Shown in pieces: positions 26,989-36,126 of a stretch of 64,000 bases of DNA; positions within the stretch are counted from its first letter, which is position 1; every line of letters begins with the position of its first letter. The DNA is from Methanogenium sp. S4BF (GTDB lineage Archaea > Halobacteriota > Methanomicrobia > Methanomicrobiales > Methanomicrobiaceae), in NCBI RefSeq assembly GCF_029633965.1, contig NZ_CP091277.1, positions 865,940-929,939 of the forward strand, in the 5' to 3' direction. The notes beneath the pieces were generated by a model. That model was not told where the DNA came from. It searched no databases and worked only from the letters and a program-made list of their open reading frames with translations. The position numbers and the translations under genes were made by a program.

Positions 26989-28170
26989 TCACAGGAAAAC
27001 GGAGGCATACAGGACATATACCACCCAGGTAACAAGAGCGGTCGCCGGGATGGTAATGATCCATGCCACCACAATCTCACGGACAATACCCCACCTCACA
27101 GCAGACGAATACCCGCGTGTTGCACCGGCACCCATGATAGCACCACTCATTGCATGCGTCGTTGAAACGGGCACACCCAGTGAGGTCATTATGGAAAGTA
27201 CCGCCCCTCCCGCCATTGAAGCTGAAAAACCCTGATATGGCCGGATTTTTGTGATCTTGTTCGCCATTTTATCAACAACGCGCCATCCCCCGAGAAGGGT
27301 ACCCATAGAAATTGCACCACACGATGCAAGGATTACCCAGAGAGGCACAGAAAATTCGGAGAGAATTCCGCCGGCAACAAGCATAGCAGTAATAACACCC
27401 ATTGCATTCTGGGCATCATTTGCACCGTGCCCAATTGCCTGGAATGAACCTGCTGCAATCGTAAGGGGCCTGAACGCTGCATTCAGGCGGGACGGATTCT
27501 GCTTTTTCCCCAGATGCATAATCACAAGGCCTATCAGGAAGGACGATATGAGGCCAAGCATCGGAGATATGACAATAAATATTACCACCGCAAGAATTCC
27601 GGATATCTTAAGGTAGCCGCCGATGATGAGCGCAGGAATAATAATGGTGACCCCCACCAGGAAGGCCAGCGGTGCCTTACCCCTCCACTCACCCTTGCGA
27701 AGAACGGCGATTGCAATATAGAGGAGCATACTGAACATTCCGCCCACAGCCATTGCCAGAACAACTGTTACCACAAGATCCCATGCCGGCCAGAGAATCG
27801 CACCGACACCGGCACCCGCGATACCGGCACCCAGCAGACCACCAATGAGTGCATGTGAACTGGATACCGGAATACCCAGCATCGATGTCGTAAAAACCCA
27901 GAGAACTGCGCCAAACATTGCCGCAAGAAGCATATGGGTCGTCATGAAGCCAGGGTCAACGATACCCTTTCCAATCGTGGCAGCAATTGCTGTGGTAAAG
28001 ATGAGAGGGCCCAGGAGGTTAAAGAATGAGGCCAGTAATACTGCCTTCAACGGGGACAGGGATTTTGTCGCAATGATCGTTGCAATTGAATTAGCTGCAT
28101 CATTCAGCCCATTGGCAAAGTTAAATGCCAGTGCCAGAAAAATTCCCAGTCCGATAATCAGAGTATCCAT
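26989..28170 (-). CDS. pit: Inorganic phosphate transporter, PiT family
   Basis: Low-affinity phosphate permease of about 10 helices. Both family signatures are visible: GLNDAANSIATIIATKSL near the N-terminus and GANDAQNAMGVIT in the second half, with TTHAMSGAIMGAG near the end. 393 residues. It begins 8 bp after the PhoU-like gene and is almost certainly cotranscribed with it, the usual arrangement. Confidence 0.93.
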   Translation of the reverse strand: MDTLIIGLGIFLALAFNFANGLNDAANSIATIIATKSLSPLKAVLLASFFNLLGPLIFTTAIAATIGKGIVDPGFMTTHMLLAAMFGAVLWVFTTSMLGIPVSSSHALIGGLLGAGIAGAGVGAILWPAWDLVVTVVLAMAVGGMFSMLLYIAIAVLRKGEWRGKAPLAFLVGVTIIIPALIIGGYLKISGILAVVIFIVISPMLGLISSFLIGLVIMHLGKKQNPSRLNAAFRPLTIAAGSFQAIGHGANDAQNAMGVITAMLVAGGILSEFSVPLWVILASCGAISMGTLLGGWRVVDKMANKITKIRPYQGFSASMAGGAVLSIMTSLGVPVSTTHAMSGAIMGAGATRGYSSAVRWGIVREIVVAWIITIPATALVTWVVYVLYASVFL

Positions 28171-28178
28171 AATTCACA

Positions 28179-28808
28179 TCAGGAGTGGCGTATTGCAATA
28201 TCACTCAGCACGTTTGCAGCGTTTTCACACCGGTCAGTCGCGCTTTCCAGTTTTTCATAAATATCCTTATATTTGATCAGTCGGATTGCATCAGGACACC
28301 TGAATATTGCCTGGATTGCCTCACCCAGCAGATCGTCACCGAGATTTTCGAGCCGATTGATTTCAATACAGCGCTCTTCTATGACTTTCTGGTTCTTCAG
28401 ATCCCGAATACCCTTCACTGCAAACTGAAGTTCTTCAGCGGAAACCAGAATCAGTTTTGACAATTCAACCATGAACCGGTCCGTCTCCGGGATGCCATAG
28501 AGATACATCATCCGGGTGGCACCATCAATAAAATCGAGAATGTCATCCAGAGCGGAAGCAAGGCGAGAGATTTCATCCGGCTCTATTGGTGTAATGAACG
28601 TCGTATTCAGCAGCTGGTAGATATTATGGGTAATATTATCTCCCTTATGCTCATACGATTTCATTTTATGGCATTTATTTTTCAGATCATCATAATTTTC
28701 GACCGTATACACAAGGAATTCAGCCGCATCCCGTACGTTATCAGCTGATTCCTCCAGAAGGTCATAAAATTGTTTATCCTGTGGAATAATCCAGTCTTTC
28801 ATCCCCAT
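28179..28808 (-). CDS. DUF47 (PhoU-like) partner of the phosphate transporter
   Basis: All-helical 209-residue protein of the TIGR00153/DUF47 family, distantly like PhoU. It has the acidic metal-binding helices (CHKMKSYEHKGDNITHNIY and CIEINRLENLGDDLL, the E-x3-D-type motif twice). These proteins regulate or gate the adjoining Pit permease. First gene of the pair. Confidence 0.88.
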   Translation of the reverse strand: MGMKDWIIPQDKQFYDLLEESADNVRDAAEFLVYTVENYDDLKNKCHKMKSYEHKGDNITHNIYQLLNTTFITPIEPDEISRLASALDDILDFIDGATRMMYLYGIPETDRFMVELSKLILVSAEELQFAVKGIRDLKNQKVIEERCIEINRLENLGDDLLGEAIQAIFRCPDAIRLIKYKDIYEKLESATDRCENAANVLSDIAIRHS

Positions 28809-29289
28809 GCAGATACCTGCAATTTAATTCACCCGAGTCCGTAAAAGGCTTTGGAAAAGGGCGGGAGAATGACACGTCAGATCATTACTATGGCCCGAAA
28901 ATTAAGGCATTTTTTTAAAAATCAGGCAGATATCCGGGATGCATGTCAAGAGATATTGATCAGGAACAAATAGACCCGGAATACCGGGAACGTGCTGATA
29001 TCAGGATTAGGGTTTGAACGCCCATGTGACACACCAGAGTGAAGGGAAACATCGCTATCAGGCAGGTCTCTCCGGCGAACCATTCACCCATGCGTTATCC
29101 CCCATCGTCATTCTTTCTGCATGAATGTCAATTACCACAGGGAAACACAGCAGGACCGGCTCCCGGTGATGCACAAACCGGTTGCTCTTTCCATAGCCCT
29201 TCCGGAGATAAAAAAGGATACCTGACGTATTTGAATCGAAGATACATGATGCAATGTGAGAAAGAACGGGACGAACAACAAAATTCAGA
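28809..29289. other. Intergenic region, mostly without recognisable content
   Basis: 480 bp upstream of the DUF47 gene and downstream of tRNA-Ala on the minus strand. It contains A+T-rich promoter-like DNA near 28895-28925. A short 24-codon frame (28943-29017) and a longer one (29039-29308, overlapping the tRNA) lack resemblance to known proteins. No RNA fold seen. Confidence 0.4.
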
Positions 29290-29361
29290 TGGACCGAGCG
29301 GGAATTGAACCCGCGGCCTCTACCATGCCAAGGTAGCGATCTTCCCCTGATCTATCGGCCC
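29290..29361 (-). tRNA. tRNA-Ala (anticodon GGC)
   Basis: On the minus strand: acceptor GGGCCGA with TCGGTCC, including the G3-U70 pair that marks tRNA-Ala; D-arm GATC/GATC; anticodon stem CTACC/GGTAG around TTGGCAT, anticodon GGC; T-arm GCGGG-TTCAATT-CCCGC. CCA not encoded, no intron. Confidence 0.95.
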
Positions 29362-29399
29362 ACTGTGCATATTAACTTCGTATTCATAGGATAAAATGA

Positions 29400-30536
29400 T
29401 TATTTATTCATCGCAGGCAGACTGCGAAGAAAATACTGAAGACGGGCCCGTGCTTCGCTTATAGTATCCGGTGCAACACGGGTGCCGTTCTCCAGTGCCG
29501 GCACGATTAGGGCCGTTCCCCCGGATGGATGTTCCGAGGTGACGGGAAGGAGGAGTCTTTTTCCGCCTTCAGTCAGGTACACCTGTTTCACCCCTCCCTT
29601 TTTCCCCCGTTTCGAAACCGGTTCGCCGTTCCGTTCGACAATATCCATGGAGAAGTCGATTACCGGGGCATTGGCAATAGCGCCCCCGACACCAAATGCA
29701 TCCACAATATCACCATAGGCAATAATATCGGATTCCGTCACCCCTCCGCTTAAAAATATTTTCACATGGGGAAACCCGTGCAGGTCCAACTCCCACCTGA
29801 CTTCCTCAAGAATAGCACGCATATCCCCCCTGCGGGAACGGGGCGTATCGAGCCGCACCGCCTCTGCACCGGCCTGTGCTGCTGCAAGGGCTTCACGTTT
29901 CTCATCGCAGAAGGTATCACAGAGATATATCCGGGGAACATTCGGGGGTGCGTGCCTGTTAAAAGCAGCCCATCCGGCCCCTGCTGAGCCAAGACTCATG
30001 ATCAGTGCATGCGGCATGGTGCCTGCAAGGGGAATACCTGCCGGGGCACAGGTATTGCTCACGCCGGCCACACCGCCGATCCATGCCGCCCGTTCAATCA
30101 TACCGGCAATTGCAGGATGCTGCCTTCGTGAACCAAAGGAATAGAGCGGTTTGTCACCTGCGATACAGGTGAGACGTGCAGCTGCACTGGCAACACCGGA
30201 TGCATGGCAGAGGAAGCCGAGAATTGAGGTTTCATATCTGCAAAAATCAAGATATTTGCCTGATATTCTGAGAACAGGTTCACCGGGATAGAATATCGTT
30301 CCCTCAGGCATGGCAGAGATATCAAGCGGCAGACCATCCAGAAGGGACAACACATCTTCAGTGCCGCAGACGACCCCCCACTCATCGGGAAGCGAGGACG
30401 CAGTTATTTCCACGGCAACGTCAGGATTGCACCCTTCTCCACGCAGGGTTTCGTCAGTGTGCACAAAGTAAACATCCGTACATTCACCCGATGCGATTGC
30501 TGCATCACTGACAATTCCAAACCTGCTTATCATCAT
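29400..30536 (-). CDS. pncB: Nicotinate phosphoribosyltransferase
   Basis: Makes nicotinate mononucleotide from nicotinate and PRPP in NAD salvage. Archaeal type of about 380 residues: GECTDVYFVHTDETL at the N-terminus, YSFGSRRQHPAIAGMIERAA with the substrate-binding Arg/His, LDTPRSRRGDMRAIL, and LSGGVTESDI plus FGVGGAIANAPVIDF for phosphate binding. A TTG start at 30575 is possible; ATG 30536 (or the ATG just after) fits family length. Lies 38 bp upstream of the tRNA-Ala gene on the same strand. Confidence 0.9.
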   Translation of the reverse strand: MMISRFGIVSDAAIASGECTDVYFVHTDETLRGEGCNPDVAVEITASSLPDEWGVVCGTEDVLSLLDGLPLDISAMPEGTIFYPGEPVLRISGKYLDFCRYETSILGFLCHASGVASAAARLTCIAGDKPLYSFGSRRQHPAIAGMIERAAWIGGVAGVSNTCAPAGIPLAGTMPHALIMSLGSAGAGWAAFNRHAPPNVPRIYLCDTFCDEKREALAAAQAGAEAVRLDTPRSRRGDMRAILEEVRWELDLHGFPHVKIFLSGGVTESDIIAYGDIVDAFGVGGAIANAPVIDFSMDIVERNGEPVSKRGKKGGVKQVYLTEGGKRLLLPVTSEHPSGGTALIVPALENGTRVAPDTISEARARLQYFLRSLPAMNK

Positions 30537-30653
30537 CTGTGAGGTTGGACGACATCGGATATCAATCTGATTCAAACCGTTCCGTCGTTTTTATGACCCA
30601 ATCATACAGATAGTACACCAGAGATTGTCCGACATGGTTTATTCCATTCAGGC

Positions 30654-31343
30654 ATGACGGAGCAGATATATATGCTAGGCATAATTGGCGGTACCAGTCT
30701 TCTTTTTGCTGAATTACCTGACCTGAAAAAAACAGAGATCGCCACACCCCATGGTACTGCAGAAGTATATCAGGGAGAGATTGCGCTCCTGCTGAGGCAC
30801 CAGTACGGCATGCCCCCTCACCGGATCAATTTTCCTGCCTGTCTCTCTGCCCTTGCCATCGCCGGAGTTGACCGGGTAGTGGCATTCGGTTCAGTGGGTT
30901 CCCTGCAGAAATCAATCCGGCCGGGTTCAATCATCATCCCGGATGACTATGCAAGTATGGCAGCAGTGCCGACGATCCACAACCATTCCCAGGCGCATGT
31001 CATGCCGGGCATAGACGCGAAGCTGAGTGCAGAGGTCGCCGCCTGCATCCCTGAGGCACAGCAGGGGGGCACCTATGTGCAGACAAGCGGCCCCCGCATC
31101 GAGACAAAAGCTGAGGTCAGTGCACTCTCCCGGATAGGGGATGTCGTTGGCATGACCATCTCATCAGAAGCAACCCTCGCCAATGAACTGGGCATTCCCT
31201 TTTCTGCAATCTGCATGGTCGACAATTATGCACACGGCATTGGAGAGGACGGACTCTCGTATGAGCAGATTCTCAACTTTGCACGGGCCAACACAAAAAA
31301 GACGGAAATGATACTTGAACGAATCATCACACGAATCGGGTGA
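30654..31343 (+). CDS. S-methyl-5'-thioinosine phosphorylase (MTAP/PNP family)
   Basis: Trimeric purine nucleoside phosphorylase. LGIIGGTSL opens the family, TSGPRIETKAE binds substrate and GMTISSEATLANEL follows. The purine-contact position reads VDNYAHG: Asn where adenine-specific MTAP has Asp, fitting a 6-oxopurine such as methylthioinosine. It sits directly before a 5'-deoxyadenosine deaminase, which would make that substrate. ATG 30654 or 30672; the second has GGAG 9 nt upstream and gives the usual MLGIIGG start. Confidence 0.85.
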   Translation: MTEQIYMLGIIGGTSLLFAELPDLKKTEIATPHGTAEVYQGEIALLLRHQYGMPPHRINFPACLSALAIAGVDRVVAFGSVGSLQKSIRPGSIIIPDDYASMAAVPTIHNHSQAHVMPGIDAKLSAEVAACIPEAQQGGTYVQTSGPRIETKAEVSALSRIGDVVGMTISSEATLANELGIPFSAICMVDNYAHGIGEDGLSYEQILNFARANTKKTEMILERIITRIG

Positions 31344-31347
31344 CACT

Positions 31348-32670
31348 ATGACAGAAAAAATCGATGGCTACGAACAGAACAGGACAAAGTTCATTCAGAA
31401 TGCACAGGTAAACGGAAAAACGCAGGACATCTATATCGATGCATCCGGAGTCATCCGGTCGGTTGGCACCGATATCAGAGCAGAGTTCCGGGGCCAGGCA
31501 GAATGCATCATCGATGCCTCAGGGATGGTCGCCATTCCGGGGCTCGTGAATACCCATACCCATGCTGCAATGTCCCTCCTGCGCGGATACGCAGATGACA
31601 TGCACCTTCAGGAGTGGCTCTCAGAAAAGATCTGGCCCCTTGAAGCGCATCTCACCGGCGAAGACGTCTACTGGGGCACAAAACTTGCCTGCCTTGAAAT
31701 GATCCGTTCCGGCACCACGGCATTCAACGACATGTACTTTTTTATGCAGGATGCAGCCCGTGCCGTAGATGAAGCCGGTATCCGCGCAACGTTCTGCCAC
31801 GGGTTTATCGATTTTGACATCCCTGAAAAGCGGGAGACGGAAATAGCCGCCACCAAAAACCTCGTCAAACACATCAAGTCACTGGAAAATTCACGGCTGC
31901 AGGCCGCCGTCGGGCCGCACGCACCCTATACCGTATCACGCGAAGGGCTGGAGTGGTGTGCTGAATTCTCCCGGGCAGAGGATATCATGCTGCACATCCA
32001 CCTCAGTGAGACAGAGGGCGAGGTAGCCGGATGCATGGAAAAACACCAGATGCGGCCCGCGGCCTTCCTTGATTCATGTGGATGCCTTTCTGAGCGGACT
32101 CTTGCAGCACACTGCTGCTGGCTTGACGATGAGGAGTGCAGACTGCTTGGCAGCCGCAGGGTGAGTGTCTCACACAACCCGTCCTCAAATATGAAACTCG
32201 CGGTCAACCGGGCACTCCCCTACCAGGCACTCAAAGAGGCCGGCGTAAATATCACCCTGGGAACGGACGGATGCTCATCCAACAATAATCTGGACATGCT
32301 TGAAGAGATGAAGTTCGCAGCCCTGCTGCAGAAGTTCTTCTGGAACAGCGACACCCTGCTGCCGGCAGATGAAGCACTTGCGATGGCCACCGCAAACGGT
32401 GCACAGGCTCTGGGCATCCCAACCGGAGCAATTCAGGAAGGAAGCCCGGCAGACATTGTGTTAATCGATGCAAAAACACCCTCAATGGTTCCGATGCACA
32501 ACTGTGTCTCAAACATTGTGTATTCCTGCACCGGAGGAGCGGTTGACACGGTCATCTGCGACGGCAGAATTCTGATGGCAGACAAATGCATTCCCGGCGA
32601 ATACGAAATCCTTGAAAAAGCACAGGGCATTGCAACCCAGCTGGTTGAACGGGCAAACGCCCCGCAATAG
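31348..32670 (+). CDS. dadD: 5'-deoxyadenosine / methylthioadenosine deaminase (DadD/MtaD)
   Basis: Amidohydrolase that deaminates 5'-deoxyadenosine, MTA and S-adenosylhomocysteine. Metal ligands: NTHTHAAMSLLRGYADD, LHIHLSE, LAAHCCWL and LGTDGCSSNNNLDM. 440 residues. ATG 31348 is 4 bp past the phosphorylase stop with GGGTGA as RBS; earlier in-frame starts overlap that gene. Together the two enzymes recycle byproducts of radical SAM enzymes and polyamine or methylation chemistry to hypoxanthine and a 5-modified ribose-1-phosphate. Confidence 0.9.
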   Translation: MTEKIDGYEQNRTKFIQNAQVNGKTQDIYIDASGVIRSVGTDIRAEFRGQAECIIDASGMVAIPGLVNTHTHAAMSLLRGYADDMHLQEWLSEKIWPLEAHLTGEDVYWGTKLACLEMIRSGTTAFNDMYFFMQDAARAVDEAGIRATFCHGFIDFDIPEKRETEIAATKNLVKHIKSLENSRLQAAVGPHAPYTVSREGLEWCAEFSRAEDIMLHIHLSETEGEVAGCMEKHQMRPAAFLDSCGCLSERTLAAHCCWLDDEECRLLGSRRVSVSHNPSSNMKLAVNRALPYQALKEAGVNITLGTDGCSSNNNLDMLEEMKFAALLQKFFWNSDTLLPADEALAMATANGAQALGIPTGAIQEGSPADIVLIDAKTPSMVPMHNCVSNIVYSCTGGAVDTVICDGRILMADKCIPGEYEILEKAQGIATQLVERANAPQ

Positions 32671-32686
32671 CCGAAAAAATACCTGC

Positions 32687-32713
32687 CTGCCGAAGTACCG
32701 GCAGATCTTTTTT
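32687..32713 (+). terminator. Hairpin plus T-run after dadD
   Basis: CTGCCG and CGGCAG form a perfect 6-bp stem with a 6-nt loop, followed by ATC and six T, then a second T-run. Looks like an intrinsic terminator 17 bp past the stop codon. Confidence 0.6.
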
Positions 32714-32868
32714 CATTTTTTCCCCTGAGAAAACTGCACCTGAAATCCTGTTGAAAGGCTCAGTGCTGGTGTCGTAAGAAATTTTTAAAAACCATGCGAA
32801 TGCATACCGGGCAGATGATTCCCGAACCCGATACACGAAGAAATTATTCGGATCGGAATAAAAAAGGG

Positions 32869-34569
32869 TTATGCGGTTTCAATTCGTGCCTCGTTCTCAA
32901 GGCCCAGTTCTTTGATGGATATCTCCTGCATCTCGCCCTTCCGGATCTTACCGGTGACCGTGGCGGGGAAGCCTGAAACGAATTTGACATAGCGCGGCGT
33001 CTTATACCGTGCAATCCGACCTTCACAGTAGGCCTTGACTTCCTCTTCCGTCATTTCAAACCCGTCATGCAGTTTAATCCATGCCATCAGTTCTTCGCCA
33101 TACTTCTCATCCGGCACACCGATGATATACACATCCTCTATTTTTGGATGGGTATGGAAGAACTCCTCAATCTCACGGGGATAGATATTCTCTCCGCCGC
33201 GGATGACCATCTCCTTGATTCTTCCGACAATCCGCACATACCCCTCTTCATCCATCGTGCCAAGATCACCGGTATGGTTCCACCCGTCCGCATCAATCGT
33301 CGAACGCGTTGCACTGGGATTGTTGTAGTAGCATTTCATGACCACATACCCGCGCGCACAGATTTCACCGGGCATGCCCCGCGGCACGATCTTTTGGGTC
33401 TGCGGATCAATGATTTTGATCTCCACATGCGGGAATGCCTTGCCAACAGTTGATACACGGCGTTCAATCGGATCGTGCGTTGTTGTCATGGTCACCCCCG
33501 GCGAGGTCTCGGTCTGGCCATAGACGATCACTACATCGGTCATGTTCATCTTTTCAGAGATGGCCCGCATGTACTCGGTCGGACAGGGAGAACCTGCCAT
33601 AATCCCCGTCCTGAGAGTGGTATACTTATATTTGGTAAAATTCGGATGCTTGAGTTCGGCGATGAACATCGTCGGAACACCGTGCAGTGCGGTGCATTTC
33701 TCTTCCTGAACCGTCTTCAGCACTGCCTCGGCATCAAATGTCGGGGATGGCAGTACCATGGCAGCACCATGGGTCACACATACCAGATTGGAGAGCACCA
33801 TCCCAAAGCAATGGTAGAAGGGGACAGGAATGCAAAGGCGGTCATTGCTGGTAAACGACATCCCCTCCCCGATACAGTATCCGTTATTCAGCACATTATG
33901 ATGGGTGAGCACAACACCCTTCGGGTAGCCGGTCGTACCCGATGTATACTGAATATTGATGGGATCATCAAATGAGAGGGATTCCTCGCGTTCCTGAAGC
34001 TCATCCGGACTGATATTTTTCCCTTTCTCAAGGATTTCATCCCAGGTAAACATGCCGTTATAGGGAATATCCCCCATGAATACCACATTGCGAAGGAACG
34101 GGTATTTTTCACTGGACACTTTACCCGGCCTGCTCTCAATGGCTTCCGGACACGCCTCATAGAACATGCCGACATAATCGGATGACTTGAACCGACCCTG
34201 GAGAATAAGGGTATGCACCTCTGCCTGTTTCAGCGCATAATCCAGCTCAAACGTGCGGTACGCCGGATTGATATTGACCATAATCGCGCCGATTTTGGCG
34301 GTGGCAAACTGAACAAGAATCCATTCTGCATAATTCATTGCCCAGATAGCAACGCGGTCCCCTTTTTTGACGCCAATTGCCATCAGACTGCGCCCAAGCA
34401 TCTCCACACGGGCATTAAATTCTGCATATGTCCAGCGGACATCCTGTTCAACGGAGACAACGGCCTCATTATCGGGATATTTATCGACTATCGAGTCAAG
34501 CATATCTCCAATCGTCATCCCCATCAGAGGAATATCAGAGATACCACTGGAGTAGCTGTGCTGAATCAT
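32869..34569 (-). CDS. AMP-forming acyl-CoA synthetase family protein
   Basis: 566-residue ANL-superfamily enzyme that activates a carboxylic acid via acyl-AMP to acyl-CoA. YTSGTTGYPKGVVLTHHN is the P-loop, VYGQTETSPGV the aromatic/Glu motif, GWNHTGDLGTMDEEGYVRIVGR the hinge region, and MVIRGGENIYPREIEEF precedes the catalytic Lys region near the C-terminus (TVTGKIRK). It resembles medium-chain fatty acid-CoA ligases. In a methanogen the physiological acid is unclear (fatty, branched or aromatic acids are possible). Confidence 0.9.
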   Translation of the reverse strand: MIQHSYSSGISDIPLMGMTIGDMLDSIVDKYPDNEAVVSVEQDVRWTYAEFNARVEMLGRSLMAIGVKKGDRVAIWAMNYAEWILVQFATAKIGAIMVNINPAYRTFELDYALKQAEVHTLILQGRFKSSDYVGMFYEACPEAIESRPGKVSSEKYPFLRNVVFMGDIPYNGMFTWDEILEKGKNISPDELQEREESLSFDDPINIQYTSGTTGYPKGVVLTHHNVLNNGYCIGEGMSFTSNDRLCIPVPFYHCFGMVLSNLVCVTHGAAMVLPSPTFDAEAVLKTVQEEKCTALHGVPTMFIAELKHPNFTKYKYTTLRTGIMAGSPCPTEYMRAISEKMNMTDVVIVYGQTETSPGVTMTTTHDPIERRVSTVGKAFPHVEIKIIDPQTQKIVPRGMPGEICARGYVVMKCYYNNPSATRSTIDADGWNHTGDLGTMDEEGYVRIVGRIKEMVIRGGENIYPREIEEFFHTHPKIEDVYIIGVPDEKYGEELMAWIKLHDGFEMTEEEVKAYCEGRIARYKTPRYVKFVSGFPATVTGKIRKGEMQEISIKELGLENEARIETA

Positions 34570-34664
34570 CAGTACATTATCTTTTTCTATATCTACTTAT
34601 GAATCGCGATCGCAATCACAATTCTTATTACACAGGGCATCGACATTATTATGCAATTCTGTGA

Positions 34665-34832
34665 GGGGTCGTGGCCTAGTCCGGCATGGCGACGGGCTCC
34701 AACGGTCTTTGCGTATGATGAACAATGGGTCTACTGAAAACCTGATGATGACCCGTTGGAGCACTGATGCAAGTCGTGCTCACGCATGTCGGAGAGACCC
34801 GTCGATCGTGAGTTCAAATCTCACCGACCCCA
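34665..34832 (+). tRNA. tRNA-Trp (anticodon CCA) with a 94-nt intron
   Basis: Exon 1 34665-34702, exon 2 34797-34832. Acceptor GGGGTCG/CGACCCC perfect; anticodon stem ACGGG/CCCGT; loop C-T-CCA-A-A gives anticodon CCA; T-arm GTGAG-TTCAAAT-CTCAC. The intron sits at the usual 37/38 position. A bulge-helix-bulge is visible: CTCC (34697-34700) pairs with GGAG (34791-34794), flanked by 3-nt bulges AAC and AGA that hold both cut sites. A T-run follows. Confidence 0.96.
34703..34796 (+). ncRNA. tRNA-Trp intron acting as a box C/D methylation guide RNA
   Basis: The intron has box C ATGATGA (34715-34721), D' CTGA (34734-34737), C' within TGATGATGA (34743-34751) and D CTGA (34764-34767), with terminal stem TTTGC/GCAAG. 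The guide before D (CCGTTGGAGC) pairs with GCTCCAACGG of the exon 1/intron joint, placing the fifth base from D on C34. The guide before D' (GGGTCT) pairs with AGACCC at the intron/exon 2 joint, placing the fifth base on C39. The same architecture is known in other Euryarchaeota, where it directs 2'-O-methylation of nucleotides 34 and 39. Confidence 0.92.
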
Positions 34833-34890
34833 CTTTTTGAGAGTATTTTTATTAGCCTACATCAAATAGATACTGGCTTAGGAGACACTC

Positions 34891-36081
34891 ATGTATCTTA
34901 TAGGAGAATCACTCGAGGGCGAAGGTACTGAACTTGCCCACATCGATCTTATGATCGGTGATAAAAACGGACCGGTTGGCACCGCATTTGCCAATGCAAT
35001 GTCCCAGCTGTCTGCGGGCCATACGCCCCTGCTTGCTGTCGTCCGGCCCAATCTGCTGACAAAACCAGCCACACTCATTATACCAAAAGTAACCCTGAAA
35101 AAGGGATCACAGGTTAATGCAATTTTCGGCGCGGTTCAGGCCGCAGTCGCCAAGGCTGTTGCTGACAGCGTTGAAGAAGGTGTCTTTGATGACGTGGATA
35201 TTGAAGATATTGTCATTCTGGCAAGCATCTACCTGCACCCGGACGCAGCAGACTACAACCGCATTTACCGCTACAACTACGGCGCAACAAAACAGGCCAT
35301 TGAACGGGCATTTGCACAGTTCCCGAGCAAAGAAGTCCTCATAAAAGAGAAAGACCGCGCAGGACATGCAGTTATGGGATTCAAAGTTCACCGTCTCTGG
35401 GACCCGCCATACCTGCAGGTGGCCATGGACCTTGTCGACATGAAATCCGTCGAGCGCGTCCTGACTGAAGTTCCGAAAAATGACCACGTGCTCATTGAAG
35501 CAGGAACACCACTTATCAAACAGTTCGGGCTGAATGTGATCTCAGAAATCCGGAAGATCCGTCCGGACGCATTCATCATCGCCGACCTCAAGACCCTTGA
35601 CACCGGCAATCTTGAAGCACGAATGGCAGCGAATGCATCTGCAGACGCCGTTGTTGTCTCCGGTCTTGCACCAGTATCAACCATCGAGAAATTCATCCTT
35701 GAAGCAAAAAAGACCGGCATCTACTCTGTCATCGACATGCTCAATGTCGCAGACCCTGTTGCGCTCATCAAAGACCTTGCTTCCCGTGGCGCAGCGCCAA
35801 GCATTGTTGAACTGCACCGTGCAATCGATGACGAAGGCACTGAATATAACTGGGGCAACATCGCGGCAATCAAAGAAGCAGCCGGCGGAAACCTTCTCGT
35901 CGCAACCGCAGGCGGCATCAGGCAGCATGTGGTGAAGACCGCACTGAAGTCCGGCGCAGACATCCTTGTGGTGGGCCGTGCAATCACCGCAAGCAAGAAT
36001 ATCAAGAACGCAGCTGAACAGTTCATCGAAGAACTCAACAGTGAAGAGATTGATCAGTTCAGAATTATGACTGATTTCTAA
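34891..36081 (+). CDS. fae-hps: Bifunctional formaldehyde-activating enzyme / 3-hexulose-6-phosphate synthase
   Basis: Fusion of Fae (about residues 1-160) and Hps (about 165-396). The Fae half has the catalytic His in GTELAHIDLMIGDKNGPVG and condenses formaldehyde with tetrahydromethanopterin. The Hps half (VAMDLVDMKSVERVL, DAFIIADLKTLDTGN, IELHRAIDDEG) links formaldehyde and ribulose-5-phosphate; in archaea it mainly runs backward to make ribulose-5-phosphate. Start ATG 34891 is 5-6 nt after AGGAGA. It follows tRNA-Trp. RpiA in this window would use the product. Confidence 0.95.
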   Translation: MYLIGESLEGEGTELAHIDLMIGDKNGPVGTAFANAMSQLSAGHTPLLAVVRPNLLTKPATLIIPKVTLKKGSQVNAIFGAVQAAVAKAVADSVEEGVFDDVDIEDIVILASIYLHPDAADYNRIYRYNYGATKQAIERAFAQFPSKEVLIKEKDRAGHAVMGFKVHRLWDPPYLQVAMDLVDMKSVERVLTEVPKNDHVLIEAGTPLIKQFGLNVISEIRKIRPDAFIIADLKTLDTGNLEARMAANASADAVVVSGLAPVSTIEKFILEAKKTGIYSVIDMLNVADPVALIKDLASRGAAPSIVELHRAIDDEGTEYNWGNIAAIKEAAGGNLLVATAGGIRQHVVKTALKSGADILVVGRAITASKNIKNAAEQFIEELNSEEIDQFRIMTDF

Positions 36082-36104
36082 GCAGAAATCGCAAAAAAAA
36101 TACC

Positions 36105-36124
36105 GAAGCGGAAATTCCCGCTTC
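36105..36124 (-). terminator. Hairpin between convergent genes
   Basis: GAAGCGG and CCGCTTC form a 7-bp stem with a 6-nt loop. On the minus strand it is followed 4 nt later by eight T (36093-36100 on +), so it fits a terminator for the metallo-hydrolase gene and may also stop Fae-Hps transcription. Confidence 0.5.
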
Positions 36125-36126
36125 TC

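Noticed and set aside
28943-29017. 24-codon frame (MSRDIDQEQIDPEYRERADI)
   Set aside because: Too short to judge, no clear RBS or known match; possible remnant only.
29039-29308. Plus-strand 89-codon frame
   Set aside because: Overlaps tRNA-Ala and shows no family resemblance.
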